Assembly: GCA_963828405.1 (NCBI GenBank)
Contig: CAWHEG010000031.1
Coordinates: 1,240,001-1,304,000 of the forward strand
Length of the DNA stretch: 64,000 bases
Origin: JANMJD01 sp963828405
GTDB taxonomy: Bacteria > Actinomycetota > Acidimicrobiia > Acidimicrobiales > Ilumatobacteraceae
Reading direction: 5' to 3'
The notes under the pieces are model-generated. The model was not told the DNA's origin. It did no database searches and saw nothing but the letters and a program-made list of their open reading frames with translations. A program made the position numbers and the translations under genes. This document shows, one piece after another, positions 14,613 to 23,259 of the stretch (its first letter is position 1; each line of letters starts with the position of its first letter).

Positions 14613-17207
14613 ATGTGGAAGATCCGTGAATCCAGCCCCGCCCACTGGGCGCTGCGCCTGCTCGGGGCCGTCGTGGTCATCGCGCTGGTCCTCTACGTCC
14701 CGACGCGCACCGCCACCAGCACGATCTCCGACCTGGCCTTCGCCTTCGAGTTGAGCATCGCGGCGATGTCGCTGAACCTGCTGTTCGGGTACGCCGGGCA
14801 GATCTCGCTCGGCCACAGCGCCTTCTTCGGCGTCGGCGCCTACACCACGGCGATCCTCGTCGAGGACCACGGGTGGGCCCCGGGGTGGACGATCTTCGTG
14901 GGCGCCGCCGCGGCCTTCGTCGCCGGTGTGTTCGTCTCGCTGCCCGCGCTCCGCTTGAAGGGCGTGTACCTGGCGCTCGTCACCCTGGCCGTGGCCGTGC
15001 TCTTCCCACTGCTCGTCAAGTGGCCCAAGCTGGAGTGGTTGACCAACGGGCCGAAGGGGTTCAGCCAGGCCGGCTACGACCAGATCCCGAAGTGGCCGTT
15101 CCTCGGCGAGCTCAAGGGGCGCGACGGCCGCGCCGTGTTCGCCTACTGGCTGGCCCTTGGCGTGCTGGTGATCTGCTTCCTGGTCTGCCGCGGCATCGTG
15201 CGCAGCCGGGCCGGGCGCTCGTTGATCGCCCTGCGCGACAACGAGACGGCCGCCGCGGTGATGGGGGTCAACGTGGCCGTCACCAAGGGCCTGGTCTTCG
15301 GCATCTCGGCGGCGATGTGCGCCGTCGCCGGATCGCTCGGCGCGGCCCGCACGTCGGTGGTGCTCCCCGAGGGCAACCTGACCCTGATCGGCTCGATCCT
15401 GTTCCTGATCCTGATGGTCCTCGGTGGCGCGTCGACCCTGTGGGGCCCGATCGTCGGGTCGGTCGCCTACGTCGTGCTCGACACGTACCTGCGCGAGCAG
15501 GGGAGCAAGGACACCGGGCCGATCCACTTCCTGCAGGGCCGGTGGTTCACCGGGTCCCCGGCCTCGCTGATCGTCGCCGCCCTGCTGATCGTCTTCATGT
15601 TCGTCGCCCCCTTCGGTATTGTCGGCCTGGCCCGCCGGGCCTACGGCGCCGTGGTCTCGGTGATCCCCCGTCCGGCGGGATCGGCCGCCCTGGCCGCAGC
15701 CGGGGACCGCGACGGCGACGGCGGCACGGCCAAGCGCGGTATCGGCGGCCGCCTGCCGGACTGGGCCGGGCTGGCCGCCGCCGGGGTGCTGGTGCTCGGC
15801 CTGGTCGTCATCCAGCGGGCCCAGGCGGACTCCACCTCCGGAACCGACACCGCAACGGTGACCGACACGACCGTCGCCGCGACGTCGGGTGAATCGACGA
15901 CCGCGGTCGCCGCGACCACGGTCGCCGGAGGCGCGGCGACGACCGTCGTCGGCGGAACGGAGCCGGCGACGACGCCTGCCCCGCCGACCACGACGCCCGC
16001 CCCCGTGCCGTGGACCGTCTCCACCGACACGTGCGTCGACCCGGCCGCGGCCAACGCCCCGATCGAGGGAACGCTGAAGATCGGATCGGTCGCCCCGCTG
16101 TCGGGCGGCGTGGCGGCGATCGCCTTCTCACCCGTCGCCGACGGGCTGAAGTTCTACATCGACTACGCCAACGCCCAGGGACTGCTGGGCGACCTCAAGC
16201 TCGAGATCGAGATCGCCGACGACCAGTACTCCAAGGACCTCACCCAGAACGCCGTCAACGGCCTGCTCGACAACGGCGCCCAGATCATGACCGGCATCGT
16301 CGGATCGCCGAACAACGCCGTGGTCCGCGACTCGCTCAACGAGGAGTGCATCCCCCAGCTGCTGGCCAACTCCGGTCTGCCCGATTGGGGTGATCCGGAG
16401 AACTTCCCATGGACCACGGGAGCCCTGATCCCCTACGACGTCGAATCGAAGGCGTACGCCAAGAACATCCGCGAGCTGATGCCGCAGGGCGCCAAGGTCG
16501 CCCTGTTCTACGTCAACAGCGAGCTCGGCCAGGTCTACGCCGAGGCGTTCAAGGAGTTGGCCACCGACGGGATCGAGATCGTCGCCGAGCAGACGATCGA
16601 GGCCACCGACGAGAACCCGCCGACGCCCCAGGCCACGGCCATCGCCGAAGCCAGGCCCGACGTGATCATGGCCGTCCCGCTGGGCGCCGGGTGCCCCAAG
16701 TTCCTCACCGAGATCGCCAACGCCAAGGCGGCGAACCCGGGCTGGGAGCCGAAGATCTACGTGACCAACACCTGCGCCTCGGCCCTCATCCTGGGCATCG
16801 CCGCAGGGGCCGGCGACGGGCTGTACACCTCGGCGACGTCGGGGATCAAGGACATCGGCAACCCGGCCACCCACGGCGAACCGGGTGTCAAGGAGTACGT
16901 CGACTACCTGACGTCGATCGGCAAGACCGACATCATCCCGACGGCCGCCGCCGGATGGAACGCGGGCGAGGTGACCGTGGCGATCATCAAGCAGGCCATG
17001 GCGGCGGGGCCCCTCACCCGGACGACGATCATGAACGCGGCGCGCAACTTCAGCTACACGCCCAGCCTCGTCCGACCGGGTGTCGTCTACACGATGGACG
17101 GAGTGACCGATCCGTTCCTCAGCGAGTCGGTCCAGGTCGTTCAGTGGGACTTCGATACCTTGACGTTCACCGACGTGGGTGGTCTGATCACCGAGTTCGA
17201 GAGCTGA
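14613..17207 (+). CDS. LivM permease fused to LivK-type substrate-binding protein
   Basis: An 864-residue fusion. Residues 1 to about 340 are a LivM permease (YAGQISLGHSAFFGVGAY, then MGVNVAVTKGLVFGISAA and the terminal FGIVGL). After a charged linker there is an extra membrane helix (about 382-400, AGLAAAGVLVLGLVVI), a Thr/Ala/Pro-rich stalk (about 405-465), and a type-I periplasmic binding domain from about 470 to the end (GTLKIGSVAPLSGGVAAIAF, then IADDQYSKDLTQNAVNGLL). The receptor is therefore tethered to its own channel instead of being a free lipoprotein. The reading frame is unbroken across both halves and starts 3 bases after livH. No separate LivK gene is in the operon. Confidence 0.9.
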   Translation: MWKIRESSPAHWALRLLGAVVVIALVLYVPTRTATSTISDLAFAFELSIAAMSLNLLFGYAGQISLGHSAFFGVGAYTTAILVEDHGWAPGWTIFVGAAAAFVAGVFVSLPALRLKGVYLALVTLAVAVLFPLLVKWPKLEWLTNGPKGFSQAGYDQIPKWPFLGELKGRDGRAVFAYWLALGVLVICFLVCRGIVRSRAGRSLIALRDNETAAAVMGVNVAVTKGLVFGISAAMCAVAGSLGAARTSVVLPEGNLTLIGSILFLILMVLGGASTLWGPIVGSVAYVVLDTYLREQGSKDTGPIHFLQGRWFTGSPASLIVAALLIVFMFVAPFGIVGLARRAYGAVVSVIPRPAGSAALAAAGDRDGDGGTAKRGIGGRLPDWAGLAAAGVLVLGLVVIQRAQADSTSGTDTATVTDTTVAATSGESTTAVAATTVAGGAATTVVGGTEPATTPAPPTTTPAPVPWTVSTDTCVDPAAANAPIEGTLKIGSVAPLSGGVAAIAFSPVADGLKFYIDYANAQGLLGDLKLEIEIADDQYSKDLTQNAVNGLLDNGAQIMTGIVGSPNNAVVRDSLNEECIPQLLANSGLPDWGDPENFPWTTGALIPYDVESKAYAKNIRELMPQGAKVALFYVNSELGQVYAEAFKELATDGIEIVAEQTIEATDENPPTPQATAIAEARPDVIMAVPLGAGCPKFLTEIANAKAANPGWEPKIYVTNTCASALILGIAAGAGDGLYTSATSGIKDIGNPATHGEPGVKEYVDYLTSIGKTDIIPTAAAGWNAGEVTVAIIKQAMAAGPLTRTTIMNAARNFSYTPSLVRPGVVYTMDGVTDPFLSESVQVVQWDFDTLTFTDVGGLITEFES

Positions 17208-17281
17208 CCCGCACTGGGGCTTCCACCGGGGCGGCCTCGCCGGGTTCGGCGCGGACGGTGTGACCGGTTCGCTTGAGGCAG

Positions 17282-17992
17282 ATGGCGTTCGGTACGGCGA
17301 TCACCCCCCGACTGGTGAAGCATGGCGGTGTGGCCAAGCCCCCCGCCAAGCGACTCGGTCGTCCGAAGGACGGCGATTCGACGGAGACCCGTCAGCGGAT
17401 CATCAGCGAGGCCCGCCAGATCTTCGCCGAGCAAGGTTTCCGTGACACGACGAACAAGGAGATCGCCGCCCGGGTGGGGATCACCCCGGGGGCGATCTAC
17501 CACTACGTCTCCTCGAAGGCCGAGTTGTACGTCGAGGTCTACGAAGCGGTGCAGAGCGATGTCGCCGACGTGTTCGCCAAGTCACTCGTCGGCCGGGTCG
17601 GGCTGCTCGACAGCGTGTCGGCGATCCTCGACGCCGCGGTCGTGCTCAACGAGCACGACCCCTCGCTCGCCGGCTTCCTGTTCGGCGTCGCCCGCGACGT
17701 GCAGCGCCATCCCGAGGTGCGCCACCGGTTCCGGGCGCGTGGCCTGGCGACGGCGCAGTTGATCCACCGCCTCGTCGACGAGGCCGTCGCCACCGGGGAG
17801 GTCGCCGCCGAGCAACGGCGGGCGATCGAGGACATGCTCGGCGCGGTGCTCAACGGCCTCCTGCGGTTCTCGAGCCTGATCGAGGACCCCGGGCGTCAGG
17901 CCAGCGCCGTGGACGTGCTCAAGCAGCTGTTCGCCGGCACGCTGGTCAGACCGGTGGATCGGGGTCCGTCGGCGATCAGGTCGCCGGGTTGA
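17282..17992 (+). CDS. TetR/AcrR family transcriptional regulator
   Basis: A 236-residue TetR repressor. The N-terminal helix-turn-helix is TNKEIAARVGITPGAIYHYV, preceded by a basic arm (KPPAKRLGRPKDG). The C-terminal ligand domain is all-helical with DVQRHPEVRHRF. ATG 17282 with TTGAGGCAG just upstream is preferred over the TTG at 17273. It lies 74 bases after the transporter operon on the same strand and may control it or be read through from it. Its last 17 bases overlap the convergent NUDIX gene. Confidence 0.87.
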   Translation: MAFGTAITPRLVKHGGVAKPPAKRLGRPKDGDSTETRQRIISEARQIFAEQGFRDTTNKEIAARVGITPGAIYHYVSSKAELYVEVYEAVQSDVADVFAKSLVGRVGLLDSVSAILDAAVVLNEHDPSLAGFLFGVARDVQRHPEVRHRFRARGLATAQLIHRLVDEAVATGEVAAEQRRAIEDMLGAVLNGLLRFSSLIEDPGRQASAVDVLKQLFAGTLVRPVDRGPSAIRSPG

Positions 17993-18512
17993 GGGCGAGC
18001 ACCCAGAGCAGGGCGGTCAGCGACAGGCCGTCGATCACCCGGCGCTCGACGATCTCGTTGCGCAGGCGTTCCCACGGGACCCACTCGATGCGCTCGGACT
18101 CGCTGGCGTCGGTCGGATCGCCGACGTAGGTGGCCCCGGGCGCGCCGAAGATGTGGAACACCGCATCGCTGACCCCGTTGTACGGGTTGAAGTGGAACAG
18201 CGGGTGCACCGGATCGGGGCGCCAGCCGGTCTCCTCGAAGGCCTCACGTGCCGCCGCCTCGGCCGGCGTCTCGCCCTCGTCGATCCGCCCGGCCGGGATC
18301 TCCCAGCCCCAGGTGTCGGTCGTGAACCGGTGGCGCCAGAGCAGCAGCACGCCCAGGTCGGGGTCGTTGATCACGGTGCCGGCGGCGTGGGCGGTGGCCC
18401 GCACGACGTGGTGCTCGAAGCGTTCGCCACCCGGGATCTCGATGTCGGTGAGGGCCAGGCGCAGCCACGGGCTGTCGTAGATCACCCGCTCCCCATGTAC
18501 CGTCCACCGCAT
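17976..18512 (-). CDS. NUDIX hydrolase (ADP-ribose pyrophosphatase-like)
   Basis: A 178-residue NUDIX protein. The Nudix box is GRIDEGETPAEAAAREAFEE followed by TGW (residues 75-97), preceded by WGWEIPAG, which resembles the ADP-ribose/sugar-nucleotide pyrophosphatase branch. It probably hydrolyses a nucleoside-diphosphate derivative; the substrate is not determined. It overlaps the convergent TetR gene by 17 bases. A TAGCGT -10 box lies 9 bases before the ATG. Confidence 0.88.
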   Translation of the reverse strand: MRWTVHGERVIYDSPWLRLALTDIEIPGGERFEHHVVRATAHAAGTVINDPDLGVLLLWRHRFTTDTWGWEIPAGRIDEGETPAEAAAREAFEETGWRPDPVHPLFHFNPYNGVSDAVFHIFGAPGATYVGDPTDASESERIEWVPWERLRNEIVERRVIDGLSLTALLWVLALNPAT

Positions 18513-18521
18513 AGTTCGACC

Positions 18522-18527
18522 ACGCTA
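18522..18527 (-). promoter_or_regulatory. -10 box (TAGCGT) of NUDIX gene, near-leaderless
   Basis: TAGCGT on the minus strand ends 9 bases before the ATG at 18512; no Shine-Dalgarno is visible between. Confidence 0.4.
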
Positions 18528-18638
18528 CCAGCGGGTCGTCCCGAGACCCCGGTGACCGGTCGGGGCCATGCGGTCGGCCGTGCTCGCCGTCGGGGGCCGG
18601 CGGGGCGTCACGGGACGCAGTGATGCAAGGATGACCGG

Positions 18639-19589
18639 ATGCCCACCACACCATCCGCCGCGGGCGCGGCGATCAGCGCCGAGGGCCTGGTCAAGCACTT
18701 CGGCGATGTCCACGCCCTCGACGGGGTCTCGTTCGACGTGCCCGCCGGCACCGTGCTCGGACTGCTCGGCCCGAACGGCGCCGGCAAGACGACGGCGGTG
18801 CGGATCCTCACCACGATCATCAAGCCCGACGCCGGACGGGCGGTCGTCGCCGGCCACGACGTGGTCGCCGCGCCACAACTGGTGCGGCGCAGCATCGGGC
18901 TGGCCGGGCAGTACGCGGCGGTCGACGAGAACCTCACCGGACGGGAGAACCTCACCCTCGTCGGACGGCTCAACCACCTGGCCAAGCGGGTCGCCTTCGA
19001 CCGGGCCGGCCAGTTGCTCGACCAGTTCCACCTCACCGACGCCGGCAACCGGCCGGTGCGCACCTACTCCGGTGGGATGCGCCGCCGGCTCGACCTCGGC
19101 GCCGCCCTGATCACCCATCCGCCCGTGCTGCTCCTCGACGAGCCGACCACCGGCCTCGACCCGGCCAGCCGTCAGGACCTCTGGGACGTGATCGCCGGGC
19201 TCGTCTCCGACGGCACCACGGTGCTGCTCACCACGCAGTACCTCGAGGAGGCCGACCGCCTCGCCGACCGGATCATGGTCATCGACTCGGGCAGGGTGGC
19301 GGCCGAGGGCACCGCCGCCGAGCTCAAGGGCCGGCTCGGCTCGACGGTGATGGCGCTCCACTTCGCCGAGACGGTCGACGCCGAACGGGCGGCCGCGCTC
19401 CTCGCCGACCTGCGCGCCACCCGGTCCGTCGACGACCCCCACACCGTGCAGATCCCGCTCGCCGGCGGGTCGAGATCGATCCGCGAGACGCTCAACCGCC
19501 TGTACGACGCCGGTCTGGAGGCCGGCCGCTTCGACCTCCACGAACCGACGCTCGACGAGGTGTTCCTCAGCCTCACGGGAACGAACTGA
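18639..19589 (+). CDS. DrrA-type ABC exporter ATP-binding protein
   Basis: A 316-residue ABC ATPase of the daunorubicin-resistance (DrrA) group. Walker A is GPNGAGKTT, the Q-loop region is GLAGQYAAVDENLTGRENL (the DrrA hallmark), the signature is YSGGMRRRLDL, Walker B is LLLDEPTTGLD, and the C-terminal domain ends in HEPTLDEVFLSLTG. AAGGA lies upstream of the ATG. It overlaps the permease start by 1 base (TGATG), so the two form an export pair for a drug, lipid or other hydrophobic compound. Confidence 0.92.
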   Translation: MPTTPSAAGAAISAEGLVKHFGDVHALDGVSFDVPAGTVLGLLGPNGAGKTTAVRILTTIIKPDAGRAVVAGHDVVAAPQLVRRSIGLAGQYAAVDENLTGRENLTLVGRLNHLAKRVAFDRAGQLLDQFHLTDAGNRPVRTYSGGMRRRLDLGAALITHPPVLLLDEPTTGLDPASRQDLWDVIAGLVSDGTTVLLTTQYLEEADRLADRIMVIDSGRVAAEGTAAELKGRLGSTVMALHFAETVDAERAAALLADLRATRSVDDPHTVQIPLAGGSRSIRETLNRLYDAGLEAGRFDLHEPTLDEVFLSLTGTN

Positions 19590-20392
19590 TGACCGCCGCC
19601 ACCCCTGCCACGCCGGCCCTGACCCATGACGACGGCTTCGTCTGGTCGGTGCGCGACACGCTCGCCATGGCCTGGCGAAACCTCACCGTGATCCGCAGGC
19701 TGCCGCAGCTGCTCGTGTTCTCGATCATCCAGCCGGTGATCTTCGTGTTCATGTTCCGCTACGTGTTCGGCGGCTCGATCAAGATCCCCGGCCTGTCGTA
19801 CGTCGACTACCTGATGCCCGGCATCTTCGTGCAGACCATCGCCTTCGGGGCGATCTCGACCGCCGTCGGCCTCGCCGAGGACAAGGGCAACGGCCTGCTC
19901 GACCGGCTCCGCTCCCTGCCGATGGCCCGATCGGCCGTGCTCGGCGGCCGTGTGCTCGCCGACACCGTCCGCAACGTGTTCATCATCCTGCTGATGCTGG
20001 CGATCGGTTACCTCGTCGGCTTCCGATCCCACACCAACGTGCCGATGGTCGCCGTCGGTGTCCTGCTGATGATCGTGTTCGGCCTCGGACTGGCCTGGCT
20101 GTTCGCCCTGATCGGGCTCTCGGTGACCAACGGCGAGGCGGCCCAGGCGGCATCGTTCCCCCTGTTGGCGCCGCTGGTGTTCGCCTCGAGCGCGTTCGTC
20201 AAGCCCGACACCATGCCCGGTTGGCTGCAGCCTTGGGCCCGCAACCAGCCGGTCAGCGCGGCGGCCGACGCCGTTCGGGCGTGCATGCTCGGCGGTCCGA
20301 CGGCGACGAAGGTGCTCGTCTCGCTCGCCTGGTCGCTCGGCATCGGCCTCGTCCTCGCCCCGATCGCCGTGTGGCGGTACCGGGCCAGCTGA
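19589..20392 (+). CDS. DrrB-type ABC-2 exporter permease
   Basis: A 267-residue ABC-2 permease with about six membrane helices. Marks are WRNLTVIRRLPQLLVFSIIQ near the N terminus, FRYVFGGSI, the EDKGNGLLDRLRSLPMARS loop typical of DrrB, and ASFPLLAPLVFASSAFV. It is translationally coupled to the preceding ATPase (TGATG). The exported compound cannot be read from sequence. Confidence 0.91.
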   Translation: MTAATPATPALTHDDGFVWSVRDTLAMAWRNLTVIRRLPQLLVFSIIQPVIFVFMFRYVFGGSIKIPGLSYVDYLMPGIFVQTIAFGAISTAVGLAEDKGNGLLDRLRSLPMARSAVLGGRVLADTVRNVFIILLMLAIGYLVGFRSHTNVPMVAVGVLLMIVFGLGLAWLFALIGLSVTNGEAAQAASFPLLAPLVFASSAFVKPDTMPGWLQPWARNQPVSAAADAVRACMLGGPTATKVLVSLAWSLGIGLVLAPIAVWRYRAS

Positions 20393-20441
20393 ACCCGGCG
20401 CGGGCGGGCGCAAATGGGGGACGCGCGGCGCGCGGCGCGCC

Positions 20442-20447
20442 TATCCT
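20442..20447 (+). promoter_or_regulatory. -10 box (TATCCT) of ilvE, leaderless type
   Basis: TATCCT ends 7 bases before the ATG at 20455. A GC-only inverted run (GCGCGGCGCGCGGCGCGCC) precedes it. Confidence 0.5.
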
Positions 20448-20454
20448 GGCGAGC

Positions 20455-21486
20455 ATGAGCGCCACGACGTCCTCGGTCCCTGCGCCGCCCACCGCGCCAT
20501 TCGGCACGCTGTTCGGCTCGACGATGTCCCACATCCGCTATGCGGACGGGCAGTGGGGCACCCCGGTGCTCGGGCCGGTGCAGCCGTTCTCGTTCCATCC
20601 CGCCTCCCATGTCCTGCACTACGGCAGCGCCTGTTTCGAGGGTCTCAAGGCGCACCGCGGTCAGGACGGGGTCGTGCGCGTCTTCCGGGCCGCCTCCCAT
20701 GTGGCCCGCATGCGCAACTCGGCGGAGCAGCTCTGCCTGCCCCAGCCGCCCGCCGACGTGCTCGGGGCGATGATCCACGAGGTCACCGCGGCATGCCACG
20801 ACGAGGTGCCGTCGGCTCCCGGGTCGCTCTACCTCCGCCCGACACTGATCGGCACCGAGGCGAACATCGGCGCCGCCGCCTCGCCGTCCAACTCCGCGCT
20901 GCTGTTCGTGCTCGCCAGCCCCGTCGGCGACTACTTCTCCGGAGGCATCCGCCCGCTCGGCATCGCCATCGAGACCGAGCAGCCGCGCACGACCCCGCAG
21001 TTCGGGATGGTCAAGTCGGGCGCCAACTACGTCATGGCCCTGCGCCCCACCCTCGAGGCCAAGGCCAGGCTCGGCATCGACCAGGTGCTCTTCTGCCCGG
21101 GTGGCATCGTCCAGGAGACCGGGGCCTCCAACTTCCTGCTGATCGACTCCGAGCGGGTGGTCACGCCTGCGCTGACCAGCTCGTTCCTCCACGGCGTCAC
21201 CCGCGATTCGCTGCTCCGGCTCGCCGCCGACCTGGGCTACCGGGTCGAGGAGCGCGACGTCACGGTCGACGAAGTGGTCGAGTGGGCCGGGCGCCCCGAT
21301 GCCGAGGCGGCCCTGGCCGGCACGGCCGCGGTGCTCTCACCGGTCGGTCGGTTCGTCCACCGCGGTGAGTCGATCGCCGTCGGCGGCGGGGGTATCGGCG
21401 AGCACACGATGCGCCTGCGCGCCGCCCTCACCGACCTGCACGTCGGCGCCGTCCCCGATCCGTACGGCTGGCTGACCGTCGCCTGA
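20455..21486 (+). CDS. ilvE: Branched-chain amino acid aminotransferase (class IV)
   Basis: A 343-residue fold-type IV PLP aminotransferase. The PLP Lys is in MVKSGANYVMALRPTLEAK (near residue 186) and the cofactor phosphate/Glu loop is QETGASNFLLI. YGSACFEGLKAHR is the standard BCAT N-terminal motif. It transfers the amino group between Glu and Val/Leu/Ile. Its position three genes after a branched-chain amino acid importer is suggestive, but the DrrAB pair lies between and the gene has its own promoter. Confidence 0.92.
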   Translation: MSATTSSVPAPPTAPFGTLFGSTMSHIRYADGQWGTPVLGPVQPFSFHPASHVLHYGSACFEGLKAHRGQDGVVRVFRAASHVARMRNSAEQLCLPQPPADVLGAMIHEVTAACHDEVPSAPGSLYLRPTLIGTEANIGAAASPSNSALLFVLASPVGDYFSGGIRPLGIAIETEQPRTTPQFGMVKSGANYVMALRPTLEAKARLGIDQVLFCPGGIVQETGASNFLLIDSERVVTPALTSSFLHGVTRDSLLRLAADLGYRVEERDVTVDEVVEWAGRPDAEAALAGTAAVLSPVGRFVHRGESIAVGGGGIGEHTMRLRAALTDLHVGAVPDPYGWLTVA

Positions 21487-21540
21487 CACGCCCCGGAGGG
21501 CCGGGCCCGGCACGCCGGCGGCCGGGAGCGGAACCGGTCG

Positions 21541-21834
21541 CTACCCCGCGGGCTCGAGCACGACGTGGCCGGGGGCGTCGATCAGCGCGGTGAACTCGAA
21601 CTGCTCGTCGGCCTCACCTGCGGCGGTGCAGGTGAACACCGTGCCGACCTGGGTGTTGCCCGGCTGCTCGCAGGTCACCCTGCGGAGCTGCACACCGTTG
21701 AGTGCCGCCTCGTCGCTGAGCGACGTCTCGGCCAACCGGCGGAACTCGTCGGGTGTCGGCGCCCGGCTGCAGGCGCCCGCAGCCGCGCCGGCGAGCACGG
21801 TGATCCCGAGGAGCAGCGGCGATCGGCGCGTCAC
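21541..21834 (-). CDS. Small lipoprotein, DUF4333-like
   Basis: A 97-residue secreted protein if read from GTG 21834: MTRRSPLLLG, hydrophobic core, lipobox ending AAGAC, then a mature domain with two Cys (VTCEQ and VFTCTAAGE) spaced as in DUF4333 domains of actinobacterial envelope proteins. The GTG is favoured because a TAGCTT -10 box lies 7 bases upstream and the lipobox then sits correctly; a longer in-frame start at 21912 would bury the signal. Function unknown. Confidence 0.68.
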   Translation of the reverse strand: MTRRSPLLLGITVLAGAAAGACSRAPTPDEFRRLAETSLSDEAALNGVQLRRVTCEQPGNTQVGTVFTCTAAGEADEQFEFTALIDAPGHVVLEPAG

Positions 21835-21841
21835 CCCGATG

Positions 21842-21847
21842 AAGCTA
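21842..21847 (-). promoter_or_regulatory. -10 box (TAGCTT) of small lipoprotein, leaderless type
   Basis: TAGCTT on the minus strand ends 7 bases before the GTG at 21834 and supports that start. It lies inside the end of the upstream membrane-protein gene. Confidence 0.4.
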
Positions 21848-21874
21848 CAGCGTCGGTGCCGGCGCGCGCCGCGG

Positions 21875-22378
21875 CTACCGCCGACCGGATCCGACCAGCT
21901 CGCGGTCGCCACGGGCGGTTGCCGTGGCGATGGGCGCGGTGCCGGTGGCGGTGGCGGTGGGAGGATCGGCGAGGTTCCAGCGGTCGGAGGCCAGGCAGAG
22001 GAAGATCAGCGCCACGCTGATCGCCGGCAAACCTTCGGCCCAGGCGCCGAGGGTGCCACTGCGGTCGAAACCGGGGAGCCCGACCGTGCGGCTGGCCACG
22101 AACCCGCTGACGAGTCCGCCGGTCACCGCCACGCCAGCCGCCCACACCCGCGGGTCGTCGTCGTTCCACAGCTGGGCGGCGAGGCCGAGACACAGCGATG
22201 CGGCGATGCACAGCAGCAGGGTGATGGCGATGCTCTCGTCGAAATGGCCGGGCATCACGTAGCCGTGCAGGACGCCGGTGGTGGCCAGCGCCGCGGCCGC
22301 CGCGCCGCGGCGAACGGTCGACTCCCGGTCGGTCTCCATCGGCCGGGCGGGTTCGTTCTCGGTACTCGGGTTGTGCAT
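21875..22378 (-). CDS. Four-helix integral membrane protein, hypothetical
   Basis: A 167-residue protein with four hydrophobic segments (ALATTGVLHGYVM, IAITLLLCIAASLCLGLAAQLW, VWAAGVAVTGGLVSGFVA, LPAISVALIFLCLAS) and charged ends. The C terminus is a Thr/Ala-rich tail. I do not recognise a family. A GAAGGGAT ribosome-binding site lies upstream of the ATG. It is followed on the same strand by the small lipoprotein. Confidence 0.62.
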   Translation of the reverse strand: MHNPSTENEPARPMETDRESTVRRGAAAAALATTGVLHGYVMPGHFDESIAITLLLCIAASLCLGLAAQLWNDDDPRVWAAGVAVTGGLVSGFVASRTVGLPGFDRSGTLGAWAEGLPAISVALIFLCLASDRWNLADPPTATATGTAPIATATARGDRELVGSGRR

Positions 22379-22529
22379 GGGGCGATCCCTTCGTCGGGCC
22401 CGCGTTGTAATGACACGACGAAGCCCGGCTCCAGGTTTGGTCCGCCGGCCGGCTGCCCCGGGAAGACCGGCCGGCTGGCCGCAAGCCAGCCGCCGTGGCG
22501 ACTCTGCCCCGGGCGTGCCGACCGAACCG

Positions 22530-23185
22530 TCAGAGAGGCTGTTTCCACCCGTTGCGGTAGGCGATCTTGGCCACCGGGAGGCGCGAGCCGGGCTTGAAGT
22601 CGTCGCCCGTGTAGTAGGCCAACGGGGTCAGGGCGACCTGGCTGACCGTCGCCGGGATGCCGAGGAGCGCGGCGACTTCCGCCTCGTAGGCGAGGTGCAG
22701 CGTCGTCCACGCCGTGCCGAGACCCCGCGAGCGGGCGGCGAGCATGAAGCTCCACACCGCCGGCAGGATCGAGCCGTACCATCCGGCCAGGGTTCCCTGT
22801 GCGCTCACCTGGTCGGGACGGCCGAGCATGCACGGGATGACCAGCACCGGCACCTCGTGGAGCACCTCGGCCAGGTGGTCCGACGAGGAGATGATCGCCT
22901 GCACGTCGCGGCGACCCGACTGCTCGACCGCCTGACGCTGGGCGTCGATGTACGGGGCGTACGCCCGTCGGTAGAGATCGGCGAGCCCCGCTTCAGCTCG
23001 GGGTCGTCGACGACGAGCCACCGCCACCGCTGCACGTTGCCGCCGGCGGGCGCCTGGGTGGCCACCTCGATGCACTCGACGATCAGCTCCGTCGGCACCG
23101 GCCTGGTCAGGTCGAGCCGTTTGCGCACCGCCCGGGTGGTGGTCAGCAGGCGATCGGTCTGACTCAGATCGAAGGGGGTCGCCAT
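22530..23185 (-). CDS. Nitroreductase family protein, single-base frameshift
   Basis: Two minus-strand frames join into one 218-residue nitroreductase. Residues 1-66 come from the frame starting at 23185 (MATPFDLSQTDRLLTTTRAV, then APAGGNVQRWRWLVVDDPEL, the FMN-site motif). The rest comes from the frame ending at 22530 (AGLADLYRRAYAPYIDAQRQ, GLGTAWTTLHLAYE, VALTPLAYYTGDDF). One base is missing at about 22991, where CTGAAGCGGGG should read CTGAAGGCGGGG. All conserved blocks are otherwise intact, so a sequencing/assembly error is more likely than decay. The family reduces nitro or quinone compounds with NAD(P)H. A TACAGT -10 box lies 6 bases before the ATG. Confidence 0.82.
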
Positions 23186-23191
23186 GACGTC

Positions 23192-23197
23192 ACTGTA
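23192..23197 (-). promoter_or_regulatory. -10 box (TACAGT) of nitroreductase, leaderless type
   Basis: TACAGT on the minus strand ends 6 bases before the ATG at 23185; it faces the divergent mutase promoter. Confidence 0.4.
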
Positions 23198-23247
23198 CGA
23201 ACGTTGCCGGCGACCGGGCCCATCGGGCGGTCCCGGGCGGCGCGAAG

Positions 23248-23253
23248 TACTCT
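23248..23253 (+). promoter_or_regulatory. -10 box (TACTCT) of acyl-CoA mutase, leaderless type
   Basis: TACTCT ends 6 bases before ATG 23260; a GTG at 23257 directly precedes that ATG. Confidence 0.45.
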
Positions 23254-23259
23254 GCCGTG

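Noticed and set aside
13491..15527. 678-residue minus-strand open frame opposite livH/livM
   Set aside because: Shadow of permease genes, rich in Asp/Arg/His/Gly with no domain.
17976..17992. Frameshift or misassembly at the TetR/NUDIX overlap
   Set aside because: Short convergent overlaps also occur at 41872-41894 and 50353-50366; both proteins end normally.
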